Positions 37,101 to 42,619 of a stretch of DNA of 42,619 nucleotides are shown here, one piece after another (position 1 is the stretch's first letter; each line of letters begins with the position of its first letter). Source of the stretch: Chitinophagales bacterium (lineage in GTDB: Bacteria; Bacteroidota; Bacteroidia; Chitinophagales; LD1). The stretch spans positions 1 to 42,619 of the forward strand of contig JANWXI010000015.1 of NCBI GenBank assembly GCA_025057415.1. Direction: 5' to 3'. Below the pieces are notes generated by a model, which did no database searches, had not been told where the DNA came from, and saw only the letters and a list, made by a program, of their open reading frames with translations. A program made the translations under genes and the position numbers.

Positions 37101-39586
37101 ATCCCCGATGAAGGAGGTGTAGCTCCGGTTACACTCATCGTTTTGGTCAAACCCACACAACCGCCTGATGGGCCTCCGGGTCCTCCGGTGAAAGAGGCAG
37201 TTCCACCTGTGGCAGAGTTGCATACGTTTATTATGAAAGCGCCTAAGTCGTTATCAGTTCTGGTGGCACACTCCAAATCTGCAGTCAAATAAGTAGGATA
37301 AGTAGTCCCCACACCGTTCAATGCAGCGGAGCCCGAGTGTAGGTCGGAGTTATTATCAACATACTGCGGGTCAACGGCAGGGTTAATGTTATTGGTAGCT
37401 TGTGTCATGGCACTTTGCCAGGCGGCAACACCGTTATATGGTGTAGTGTTCCCGAGTGCCGTAAAACCGGAGGTGCCGGCATCATTGGCTATCCATACAT
37501 CGTTGTGTGTGTAGGCAGTACCGGTGTTTCCGAGTGCCGTGGCGGAAGTGCTCACAATCCCCCAATGGCGGGCGGTAGCCCCCTGAGCCGGGGTAAAGTT
37601 GGCGAAAATGTTGTTGCGCACAATGTAAACCGGCCCGCTGGTGGTAGAAATTTCGAAGCAGGCGTTGCTCACATTCAAACTCCCCGAGCCGTCAATGCTC
37701 ACACTGTTATTCCAAATATCGTAAGTTTGCGTAGTAGCTCCTCCTGTACCTCTAATAAATATACCGCGCTGTACACGTAAGGCGGTAGCAGTTCCCGTGT
37801 AACCTGAAGTAATTTCAGATACAGCGTTGTTATATACCCGTATGGTAAGTGTTCCCGAGGTGGCATGTGATAAACTAATGCCGCCAATACCGATGGTAGA
37901 AGTAGTACTACCATTACGGACACCACGCACAATGTTGTTATACACCTCGCTGGTGCCTTGTGCAAGTTCCAAGAATATACCATCGGCCTGAGCGCCATTG
38001 GCGGTAACGTTTCTGATATTGTTATTGTAAATTTTCACTCCGCTTTGGTTGGTAGCGCGTATGCCCCAGGTTTGAGAAGTACCATTGCCGATGTCATTAG
38101 CGGTGTTGGGGTCACCGATGGTGTTGCGGGTGGCGCAGGCGGTGGTGCCGATTTCGCAGTTGAGATCGGGAAAAGTTGCATTACCGGTAAGTTGGATACC
38201 AAAATATACGTTGCGTATGTCTAAATTTAAGTATTTATTGTTACTGTTTGCACCTGCTGAAGAGGATGGGGTGATAGCTGCGTTTTGAACAATTCCACCA
38301 CTGGTGGTAACTGCGCGATCCAAAGTAACAACTATATCACGGATTGTATTATTTGTGGCTCCATCTGTAGCAGAGGCATTACTTACAAAAATTGCCCGGT
38401 TAGTAGGAGTTGAAAATGGAGTACCTGTCGGGGCAGTAGCAGAAAGATTGAAGGTAATATCACGTACCGTAACAAAATCACTACCCACTAACGACAATAT
38501 TGGGGCTCCCGGTGAAATAGTACTACCGTTAGAGAAAAAAGAACCCGAATATCTTCCCCTATATGAAAGTACTGCATTACTACCACTGCCATTGCCTAAG
38601 ATTGTAACGGTGTTTGTGGCTGATGCTCCCGAGATGGGGCCTAAGATCATAGGGTACATATTACCGGCAGAGTTAGGATAAGATGCATCCGTACAATTGA
38701 GAGTAATAGCTCCGCTGATACCCCTGTGATTGATATCAGCAAGTGCATGCGTTAGTGTAGGGTATGTTTGCCCTGTCCCCACGTTATACGTACCTCCTGA
38801 TAGTGAAGTGGGCGCTCCGGGAGTAAATCGTATGCCAAATGATGAAGATGGGTAATTTTCGCAATTGAACATATCGGTGCCAACTATACTGGAGCCGGTA
38901 ATGCCATCTATAAAGTTACCCGGTCCACCACTGCCCCACTCTATCCCTATAGAAGCAGATTCCGAAGTGCTGTGAACTGCTTTAGTTACACTACCATATT
39001 TTAATTCAATGACATTGGTTGTTTCATATAAAATAATCTGAAAATTAATCAAACTGGTTGAGGTGAGGTAAAAGGCTGCAATATTCTCAAACTGTATAGT
39101 AAATGTTCTGTTGGGTGCAGTACCTTGAGTTTGGTAGAGAACACGGGGTGTTGAGCCAACGTTAACATCCAGATCATCCCACCAACCGGCAATCACTACG
39201 TTTGGAGTTGCAGTGGTAAATAAGTTTGAATTTGAAAAAGCAATTGTTTTAGAAGCATTTGTACCGGTCGTATTGAATGTAATGAATCCGTTTGTACATA
39301 CATTTACAAAATGGGATGTTGTGTAGGTAGTTCCGGCATAATTGAAGTTAAATGGCAGCGGTATAAGCGCTGCTCCTTCATCGGTATTTGCAACACCGCC
39401 GGTGTTAGAGAAGTTACCTATACCCGTCCCCCCGGTAATTTGGGTCGCCCCACCTCCAATAGTAATGGGGGTATAAGTAGTGTTGAAAAAGGTGCGAGTG
39501 TAAAGCAATTGTGCATTCAGTGACTGCGTAACAAATGTAAGTAAAGCTAATAACGCAATAGTCAGGTTAAGTAAATTGCGCTTCAT
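31103..39586 (-). CDS. Giant secreted mosaic adhesin-like protein, T9SS type A tail
   Basis: A 2827-residue exported protein. Signal peptide 1-26 (ending SLNAQ). Approximate layout: nidogen-like domain (35-260), right-handed beta-helix (295-780), Ig-like and PKD-like modules (780-1890) containing two further nidogen-like domains (about 1010-1195 and 1460-1635), a proprotein-convertase P-domain (about 1895-2060), further Ig-like modules and an adhesin-type beta region (2230-2700), and a C-terminal T9SS sorting domain (about 2745-2827; ITNVLGQTVKELE). The middle contains a higher-order repeat of about 440 residues. It is secreted by T9SS and probably binds surfaces or glycans; this is inferred from domains. 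It has no enzymatic motif that I can see. Confidence 0.92.
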   Translation of the reverse strand: MKRNLLNLTIALLALLTFVTQSLNAQLLYTRTFFNTTYTPITIGGGATQITGGTGIGNFSNTGGVANTDEGAALIPLPFNFNYAGTTYTTSHFVNVCTNGFITFNTTGTNASKTIAFSNSNLFTTATPNVVIAGWWDDLDVNVGSTPRVLYQTQGTAPNRTFTIQFENIAAFYLTSTSLINFQIILYETTNVIELKYGSVTKAVHSTSESASIGIEWGSGGPGNFIDGITGSSIVGTDMFNCENYPSSSFGIRFTPGAPTSLSGGTYNVGTGQTYPTLTHALADINHRGISGAITLNCTDASYPNSAGNMYPMILGPISGASATNTVTILGNGSGSNAVLSYRGRYSGSFFSNGSTISPGAPILSLVGSDFVTVRDITFNLSATAPTGTPFSTPTNRAIFVSNASATDGATNNTIRDIVVTLDRAVTTSGGIVQNAAITPSSSAGANSNNKYLNLDIRNVYFGIQLTGNATFPDLNCEIGTTACATRNTIGDPNTANDIGNGTSQTWGIRATNQSGVKIYNNNIRNVTANGAQADGIFLELAQGTSEVYNNIVRGVRNGSTTSTIGIGGISLSHATSGTLTIRVYNNAVSEITSGYTGTATALRVQRGIFIRGTGGATTQTYDIWNNSVSIDGSGSLNVSNACFEISTTSGPVYIVRNNIFANFTPAQGATARHWGIVSTSATALGNTGTAYTHNDVWIANDAGTSGFTALGNTTPYNGVAAWQSAMTQATNNINPAVDPQYVDNNSDLHSGSAALNGVGTTYPTYLTADLECATRTDNDLGAFIINVCNSATGGTASFTGGPGGPSGGCVGLTKTMSVTGATPPSSGITYQWEVSTIGGGVGFTNVTGGSGANTTTYTTGPLTAGTYYYRLRVHCSSPPGFTAYSNEITLTVSAPNVTVTPTSGTFCYPGTGITLNAAGASTYSWSPASGLSSTSGATVIATPVTLTTYTVVGTDANGCTANATSTINALPKVQLTVSATPTSVCPNGNSQLLATPKQILGYSVTSITYAPSPVPGSGVTILAQNGTALTPLAAGTLDDGRWNVTLPFTFDYLDTTLTSVSIGTNGVIMFYPPAFATAGYNNTLPSTIDPDGMFAAMFADLDLRFFTGYTYTVSYWTEGTAPNRRFVVNYNNVGFYNSGLAPTSFATFQAVIGEDGTLETHVALISNTTTGKAIGLENFTGTVAVVPPGRNNAANWGMIGNEAYQFIPIVPTFTYNWSEQFPSPANLSSTVIANPTANSLLTTETYTVTVTGAGGCSATGSATVNVAASATVSLSASPATSCQGTPVTLTATATGGGTITYNWSPSGSGASHIVTLGPGTHVFSVTVTDDCGSTASASTSFTVNPAPPVAVSPTSATYCHPGTGVTLTASGASTYSWSPAAGLSSTSGATVTATPSGSTVYTVTGTDGIGCTATASANVVVSPSVSVTSVTATPPTVCSGGNSNLQVNVSVGTTNSAYTVNSIPYSLTPTTGFTNGPTGDDVISSSISLPFPFSFFGTTYNNIFINTNGQVGFDYSGSTAAQQRTAQTLPSTTLPNANISLCWADLNATTTGMIKYGTVGTAPNRVFVVDYSAVPFFSGGGTVSGQIKLFESSNKIEVHVTSVTTNTSLKTLGIENATGTIGNAAPGRNNVNWLVSSPEAWEFVQPASLTYNWSPATFLSSTTVANPTASGVTSTTTYNVTASLSGCSATGTVTVNVASGATVSLSASPATSCQGTPVTLTATATGGGTITYNWSPSGSGASHTVTLGPGTHVFSVTVTDDCGSTASASTSFTVNPNPTVTVSPSPANYCTPGPAVTITASGATTYSWSPAAGLSSTSGASVDASPSSTTVYTVTGTALGCTGTASVTVNVKQAVSHTLVTSSASPICAGGGATFTVNATGGDNPTPYSSGTIGLAIPDGVPAGISHTINVSGANTINSHTELQVVLNFGTGTTAPNREHTYAGDVRVVLSTPGGNTIVFDRPGVPATTFGNSDDLNGTYTFSTTATSILPQTSGTGSTAGNINNGTYRPSDSGNPDAAHNWAGLTFPFDPNGAWTLTISDHFAGDIGDLVSWSVVLPSGTYTHTWGGTGTFGSTNCLNPLCSNADVAYSNAAVGVKTVTTTGPNGCTVTSNIPVTVNPRPTGNISGTTTICAGGVANLTITLTGTGPWNGTLSDGTPFSGAVSPITVTVSPATTTTYTIATLSDANCAAISADLTGSATVTIAPVCTHVWLGNTNNWHTPTNWSSGLVPNACTHNVQIPSVPVGGNFPVISTADVTVGNINVQQGANVTINAGRVMNVCGNWQGGASSNATVSGDGKVILNGSALQTISGNTRVNNIQLHNTAGANLASGSTFEVNRALELRAGNLNATSGTLVLKSDATHTGYLDNFSAGFTGTYTGNLTIERYIANTADGYRDISAPVNTTVAGLSDDFPIFGLNGVNCWYAYVPYPNVQIYSESANNNLSTPSGHFNTGWISRTGLSNPMGPMVGFAVRTYVGAPYVIDLTGTPRNGPQSITITHTVSATPSEDGWNFVGNPYPSPIDWNDVFAMNTGISNTYYAFNTTGEYTGNWSSWNGTTGVNGGTRNIASMQGFFIKKTAPGSQSFSMNNSVREAESTTVFHKSTSSLPDEIRLELTGNGNSDEIVTYTDGAATQGFEEQHDALKIPAGSTVYISYKLNGKEYAINVIDQVAESTELPLVLWAKDTGLYYLHTTALNLTGLMAFLKDAETNTYTPMHTNNGGIAIPLDGGQVYDGRYSIVFKSEATIANQPDKLGYVRIYSYQNKAIVERSSDKPATITITNVLGQTVKELETTAKRTEIELDNTNPWYAVVKVKEAETIKSAKVLIK
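34245..36900 (-). repeat. Higher-order ~1.3-kb tandem repeat in the giant gene
   Basis: Two units (about 35545-36900 and 34245-35545) repeat the same module order: a CYPG/CHPG Ig-like module, a nidogen-like module, a NWS[EP] module, then a CQGTPVTLTATATGGG module. A third, partial unit begins with CTPG near 34240. The last module is nearly identical at DNA level between about 34257-34490 and 35556-35790, which suggests recent duplication or gene conversion. Confidence 0.75.
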
Positions 39587-40080
39587 AATATGGTAGTTTT
39601 TAGGTTATTTCAAATTAAAGGGGTTGTAAAGCTAATTTTTTTTTTAATAAAACATATATTTTCCTCGAAGTAAATTCCCCGAACCAAATTATTTCAAATC
39701 ATACACAAGGCATTTTTTTTAAGATTTACTTGTTGAGCCACATTGATACTCTATCGAAATTTAAACTATAAAAGTTATTCAAAATCATCAACTTATATTG
39801 CATTTTGTTTTGTTTTTAATCATGCTAATCAGCATAAACAAATGGTACTTTTACATTTTGGCATAAATGTAAAATCAATTGTTTTTGTCTTATTTTAAAT
39901 AGATTATAAAGAATGGAAATTACGTAAACAAGATACTCAGATTGGCTCATACAAACAGGGCAAACCGAATAGATTAACCATCTATAATAGCATAGGATAA
40001 ACCGCACTAGTATAAACTTTTATCTTATTAAGATAACCAAATCTTTCACATTAAGTTGCAATTAATACTGCATCTTTAAT
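39587..40080. other. AT-rich intergenic region
   Basis: No credible gene. It has T- and A-runs (for example 39646-39656, 39712-39720) and an inverted repeat at 40020-40036. It must carry the promoter for the giant gene; TTAATTTG on the minus strand at 39611-39618 is one base off TAnnTTTG and has no clear -33 box. Confidence 0.6.
40020..40036. repeat. AT-rich 8-bp palindrome
   Basis: TTATCTTA-T-TAAGATAA, a perfect inverted repeat with one central base, 45 bp beyond the LRR gene stop. Too AT-rich for a good intrinsic terminator; a binding site or a chance palindrome in AT-rich DNA are alternatives. Confidence 0.45.
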
Positions 40081-41067
40081 TTATTTAATTGGATTACCGT
40101 CTAAATACACTTCCTCAAGATTTTTCAGATTTTCAAGGCCCTTACGGCGGGTGATATTGTTGTTGCACAACTCCAGCCATCGCAGTTGCCGTAAATTTTC
40201 CAAACCGGATATTTCAGAAATGTGATTGTGGCTTAGGTTCAGCCACTCCAGTTCCCTCAGCTTGTCTAAGCCCTGAATGTTCGCAATTTTGTTTTTTTCC
40301 AAAAACAGCGAGTTGAGATGCTTTAACCTGTCGAGTCCCTTTATTTCACGGATTTTATTTCTGCACAGGTCGAGGGTGCGGAGTTGAGTTAAAGCGTCTA
40401 AGTTTTTAATTACAGATATTCTGTTTCCTCCCAAAATCAAACTCTTTAGGTTTTTCAGATTATCCAATCCTCGGATTTCAGTGACTTGATTGTTTCTGAT
40501 ATTCAAATCTTCTAATGCAGTGAGGGCTTCGATGCCTTTGATTTTTGTAATGCGGTTAGTGCCCAAGTTCAACCTTGTCAGGCGCCTGAGATTATCTAGC
40601 CCTTTGATTTCCTTAATCTTGTTATCGCTCAGGTCCAGCAAAGTCAATTCAACAAGGTTCTCCAGCCCCTGAATTTCTGTTATTTTATTACCGGCAAGCG
40701 TTAGTTCCCGCAATTTCGTGAGATTGCTCAACCCCTGAATTTTTGAGATATTGTTGTACGCTAAATGCAGAATTTTTAATTGCTTTAAATTTTCCAAACC
40801 CTTAATTTCCTTAATCTTATTTTCGGAAAAATATAATTCCTCAAGATAGGAGAATTCATCCAACGGGGGTATGAAATTCAGTGTACTGCCCTCAAGCACT
40901 ATAGCCACCAATTCGCCACCGCGTGTAAAATACCCCCCTTTTTTGTTCTTACCATTGTAAGCGATGGAAGCCCTGTAATCATTGATATTGTAAATTTCAT
41001 CAAAACGAAAACCAGTTAGTTTTTCCAGTTTTGTTATTTCGGCTGGCTTTTTGGGTGTTTTTTTCAC
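40081..41067 (-). CDS. SDS22-like leucine-rich repeat protein
   Basis: About twelve 22-residue leucine-rich repeats of SDS22/internalin type fill the protein to its last residue, each on the pattern LxxLxLxxNxIxxIxGLxxL. A short N-terminal domain (FRFDEIYNINDYRASIAYNG) precedes them. The frame is open to 41091, but the GTG at 41067 gives a plain M-K-K-T-P-K-K start; the longer form would add a short, weak hydrophobic stretch, not a good signal peptide. There is no sorting tail or capping domain, so it is likely cytoplasmic or the end has been lost. LRR proteins of this type bind other proteins; the partner is unknown. Neighbouring repeats and gene remnant suggest an accessory region. Confidence 0.85.
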   Translation of the reverse strand: MKKTPKKPAEITKLEKLTGFRFDEIYNINDYRASIAYNGKNKKGGYFTRGGELVAIVLEGSTLNFIPPLDEFSYLEELYFSENKIKEIKGLENLKQLKILHLAYNNISKIQGLSNLTKLRELTLAGNKITEIQGLENLVELTLLDLSDNKIKEIKGLDNLRRLTRLNLGTNRITKIKGIEALTALEDLNIRNNQVTEIRGLDNLKNLKSLILGGNRISVIKNLDALTQLRTLDLCRNKIREIKGLDRLKHLNSLFLEKNKIANIQGLDKLRELEWLNLSHNHISEISGLENLRQLRWLELCNNNITRRKGLENLKNLEEVYLDGNPIK

Positions 41068-41091
41068 GGCAGCAGCAAATATGAAATACAA

Positions 41092-41319
41092 CTTTAGTGA
41101 GAAATTCGTGAGACATGAGAAGTAGATATCAGAAAATCATATAACAACCTTTACACGATATATACGCAACGTTATGTGATAACTTCGTTTTGCGAAACAT
41201 CATAGGGATTTTTAGAGCCGGGCAGATAGTTTGGCAAGGGTAACGCTCTTGCGCTGTGGGTTTTTGACATATACACCACGCGCAATACAAAACGCGCAAC
41301 AATAATATGTTTGTAATCA
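41092..41319. other. Short non-coding stretch upstream of LRR gene
   Basis: No credible gene or promoter match. It separates the LRR gene from GC-rich repeat copy C. Confidence 0.5.
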
Positions 41320-41457
41320 CCGGGTGAGGGATACGGAGGGCGCGAGCGCAGCGAAGCGGCCGCACCCGTACCACTGATAAAACAAATGAATAACGGGCGC
41401 GGCGGAAGCGACAGCGTACCCCGTAGCGAGCCCGACCCCGCTGCTGAGCCGCAGCAT
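41320..41457 (+). repeat. GC-rich modular intergenic repeat, copy C
   Basis: Starts CCGGGTGAGGGATACGGAGG, continues with GCGCGAGCGCAGCGAAGCGG, a variable middle that includes an AT-rich spacer (about 41373-41392), then GGAAGCGACAGCGTACCCCG and GAGCCCGACCCCG, and ends with a short hairpin (GCTGC / GCAGC). Nearly all blocks match copy B on the opposite strand; the end lacks the GGGCACCCC block of copies A and B. It is surrounded by AT-rich DNA, which makes its origin by transfer or transposition plausible. Confidence 0.8.
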
Positions 41458-41542
41458 TAATGTGGCTGTTCGCAGAAGCCGCGGCAAAGATATAGATGCC
41501 GCCTGCGGCCAGTTGGCCAATAAGAACAAGTAACTGACCTGT

Positions 41543-41857
41543 TTATTTTTTTTCCTCGTCCTCTTTGTAAAAATCATTCACCACATCCGGCTGTTTTGTT
41601 ACATACTTTCGCACTGCATCGCAAGCGTGCCGGCTTCTCTTTGGCATACATGTTTTTCATAGAGGCCTCATTTTTTTCAAATACCATGTTGTCGGTAATT
41701 GTTAATGATGTACTGGCGCTATGTACATCATACTTGGTACCAATGCCAATGTGGAGAAGGGTATTCCCCTTTGGGTGTAAACTTCATGTTTTGCATCCCC
41801 TTAATTTTAACAAAATAAGTTTTGGTTTTTGAAAATATATAAGCATTAAAATAATTA
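41543..41857 (-). pseudogene. Possible frameshifted gene remnant
   Basis: Read on the minus strand, protein-like text runs through three frames in turn: a stretch starting near 41857 (AYIFSKTKTYFVKIKG, MKFTPKGEYPSPHWHWYQV), then YDVHSASTSLTITDNMVFEK and MKNMYAKEKPAR, then ACDAVRKYVTKQPDVVNDFY ending at a TAA at 41543. This fits one gene of about 105 residues broken by two frameshifts. I do not recognise the family. The last frame alone could be a 34-residue ORF (41543-41647). Chance cannot be excluded. Confidence 0.35.
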
Positions 41858-41861
41858 CTTT

Positions 41862-42350
41862 GTGAAATACGTTAAAATGCTGATGTTTATTACTTTTGCA
41901 TACCTTACACTTACATCTCAACAATCAGGTTGTGGTGGTAGCGCCGGTGGCTCTGGAGGGTGTTCAGATAATAGCTCTACTTTTGGCTATTTTTACTTTA
42001 CTATAGGTTTTGATACCTATGGTGGATGTCCAACACCATGCAGCAATGGTCGGTTGTATTTAGATCAGGTAGAATTGCAGAATTGGACAGTTAGCGGCAA
42101 TATGAACAGTACTTCGGGCTTTTGTAAAAGTTTTAACCAAACCAATTTATCAGGTCCTATGCTATTTTACACCAAACGTCCGGATCAGGGTAATTACTAC
42201 TCATGCGTGCTGACCAATAAGCGAAACGGGTGTTCAAATGGTACGCTTACCATGCAAGGTGTGCGGAGCAACTCTCCGATAAGCGATTGGGCCGGATCAC
42301 ATACTACCTACGGTGCAATACACATGGCAGAAATGTACGTTGTATTATAA
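41862..42350 (+). CDS. Small Cys-rich exported protein, unknown
   Basis: A 162-residue protein with no family I recognise. The GTG at 41862 gives a basic n-region (MKYVKML) and a hydrophobic core (FITFAYLTLTS), a plausible signal peptide; the ATG at 41877 would lose the lysines. The mature part is Gly/Ser/Asn-rich with seven cysteines (24, 34, 56, 60, 88, 115, 124), suggesting disulfides outside the cytoplasm. QSGC at 21-24 is a poor lipobox. Composition differs from the upstream housekeeping genes and it sits between a gene remnant and a transposase, so recent acquisition is likely. Confidence 0.65.
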   Translation: MKYVKMLMFITFAYLTLTSQQSGCGGSAGGSGGCSDNSSTFGYFYFTIGFDTYGGCPTPCSNGRLYLDQVELQNWTVSGNMNSTSGFCKSFNQTNLSGPMLFYTKRPDQGNYYSCVLTNKRNGCSNGTLTMQGVRSNSPISDWAGSHTTYGAIHMAEMYVVL

Positions 42351-42491
42351 ACCCAAAATTGTCATTCGGTACAAATTTCTAATGACCGCCATTAGAGATT
42401 ATCTGATACAAGATGTTGAAAACTAATAGGATACCACGCATCGTGCCCTGTTAAATTTGTCGTGTTTTACGTAAGAAAATCTTACAACAAG
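42351..42491. other. Gap before the transposase, with two small hairpins
   Basis: CTAATG (42379-42384) pairs with CATTAG (42390-42395), possibly a weak terminator for the Cys-rich gene. GTAAGA (42471-42476) pairs with TCTTAC (42480-42485) just before the transposase ATG. The left end of the insertion sequence should lie in this gap, but I cannot place its terminal repeat without the right end. Confidence 0.4.
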
Positions 42492-42619
42492 ATGGACTTC
42501 AAAATTGAGTTTATGGATAAAGAAATCACTCCATGGGCAGGTATGGTTATGATGATTAAAATGCTTGAAAAAATGCGGTTTGATGAATGTATCGAATCGT
42601 TGGAGTTACCCGAACAAGG
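42492..42619 (+). CDS. Transposase N-terminus, probably IS1380 family (cut by window end)
   Basis: The first 42 residues start MDFKIEFMDKEITPWAGM and continue to LELPEQ. As I recall, Bacteroidota IS1380-type DDE transposases begin with a very similar K-[IF]-E-F-x-[DN]-K-[EK]-I-T-P-W-x-G-M stretch followed by a Leu-rich helix and LPEQGSNRGYD. Only the N-terminal part is present, so family and intactness are unconfirmed. A small hairpin at 42471-42485 lies directly upstream of the start and could limit translation. Confidence 0.65.
   Translation, partial: MDFKIEFMDKEITPWAGMVMMIKMLEKMRFDECIESLELPEQ

Noticed and set aside
39825-40007. 60-residue minus-strand frame upstream of the giant gene
   Set aside because: AT-rich DNA with a Cys/Tyr/Ile-rich translation, no family and no promoter; likely chance.
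41129-41577. Short minus-strand frames over repeat copy C
   Set aside because: Their Arg/Ala-rich translation recurs in copy B, and comes from the non-coding repeat rather than from a gene.
1-42619. tRNA or rRNA genes
   Set aside because: I looked for T-loop and cloverleaf patterns in the gaps by eye and saw none; a covariance search would be decisive.

Overview
The window looks like a chromosomal segment of a free-living Bacteroidota, perhaps of the Chitinophagales/Saprospirales type, though I cannot fix the genus. The evidence is: two proteins with recognisable type IX secretion (T9SS) C-terminal sorting domains, a PorP/SprF-family partner, Bacteroidota-style promoters (TTTG / TAnnTTTG) without obvious Shine-Dalgarno sequences, a DUF4286 protein, and a transposase N-terminus resembling Bacteroidota IS1380-type elements.

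Layout. 1-11,050 is mostly housekeeping: an acyl-CoA dehydrogenase (minus), an unrecognised exported protein, an orphan biotin carboxylase (accC), the rpmH-rnpA-yidD cluster (rpmH is only 51 codons; the only in-frame ATG of rnpA lies inside it), deoC (minus), a YgjP-like metallopeptidase, and a tight four-gene run (alkaline-phosphatase-superfamily protein, MmcQ/YjbR protein, small membrane protein, FAD oxidoreductase). 11,160-16,530 holds an aquaporin, a Kup potassium transporter, a GH31 enzyme that keeps the sulfoquinovosidase recognition residues, and a DUF4286 protein.

16,600-23,420 is a cell-surface region: a PKD lipoprotein with a well-formed promoter and an inverted repeat between its -33 and -7 boxes, then a 1499-residue SBBP/PKD protein with a gliding-motility-type C-terminus, followed 15 bp later by its probable PorP/SprF outer-membrane partner. 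23,419-30,724 is a minus-strand block: dnaX, then an M16 metallopeptidase, then a membrane-anchored patatin-like lipase. 30,884-39,586 (minus) is a giant 2827-residue secreted mosaic protein (nidogen-like, beta-helix, Ig/PKD, P-domain, T9SS type A tail), followed by a 66-residue exported protein with a PVDGG-hydrophobic-basic C-terminal tail that looks like a protein-sorting signal; a strong terminator ends this unit.

39,587-42,619 is an AT-rich accessory tail: a 12-repeat SDS22-like LRR protein, a GC-rich dispersed repeat, a probable frameshifted gene remnant, a small Cys-rich exported protein, and the start of a transposase cut by the window end.

Three copies of a modular GC-rich intergenic repeat (3572-3698, 17492-17657, 41320-41457) share termini but have different internal hairpins. 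I found no tRNA, rRNA or CRISPR array. The least explained items are this repeat family, the giant adhesin plus PVDGG-tail pair, the promoter inverted repeat at 16607-16627, and the sulfoquinovosidase-like GH31.
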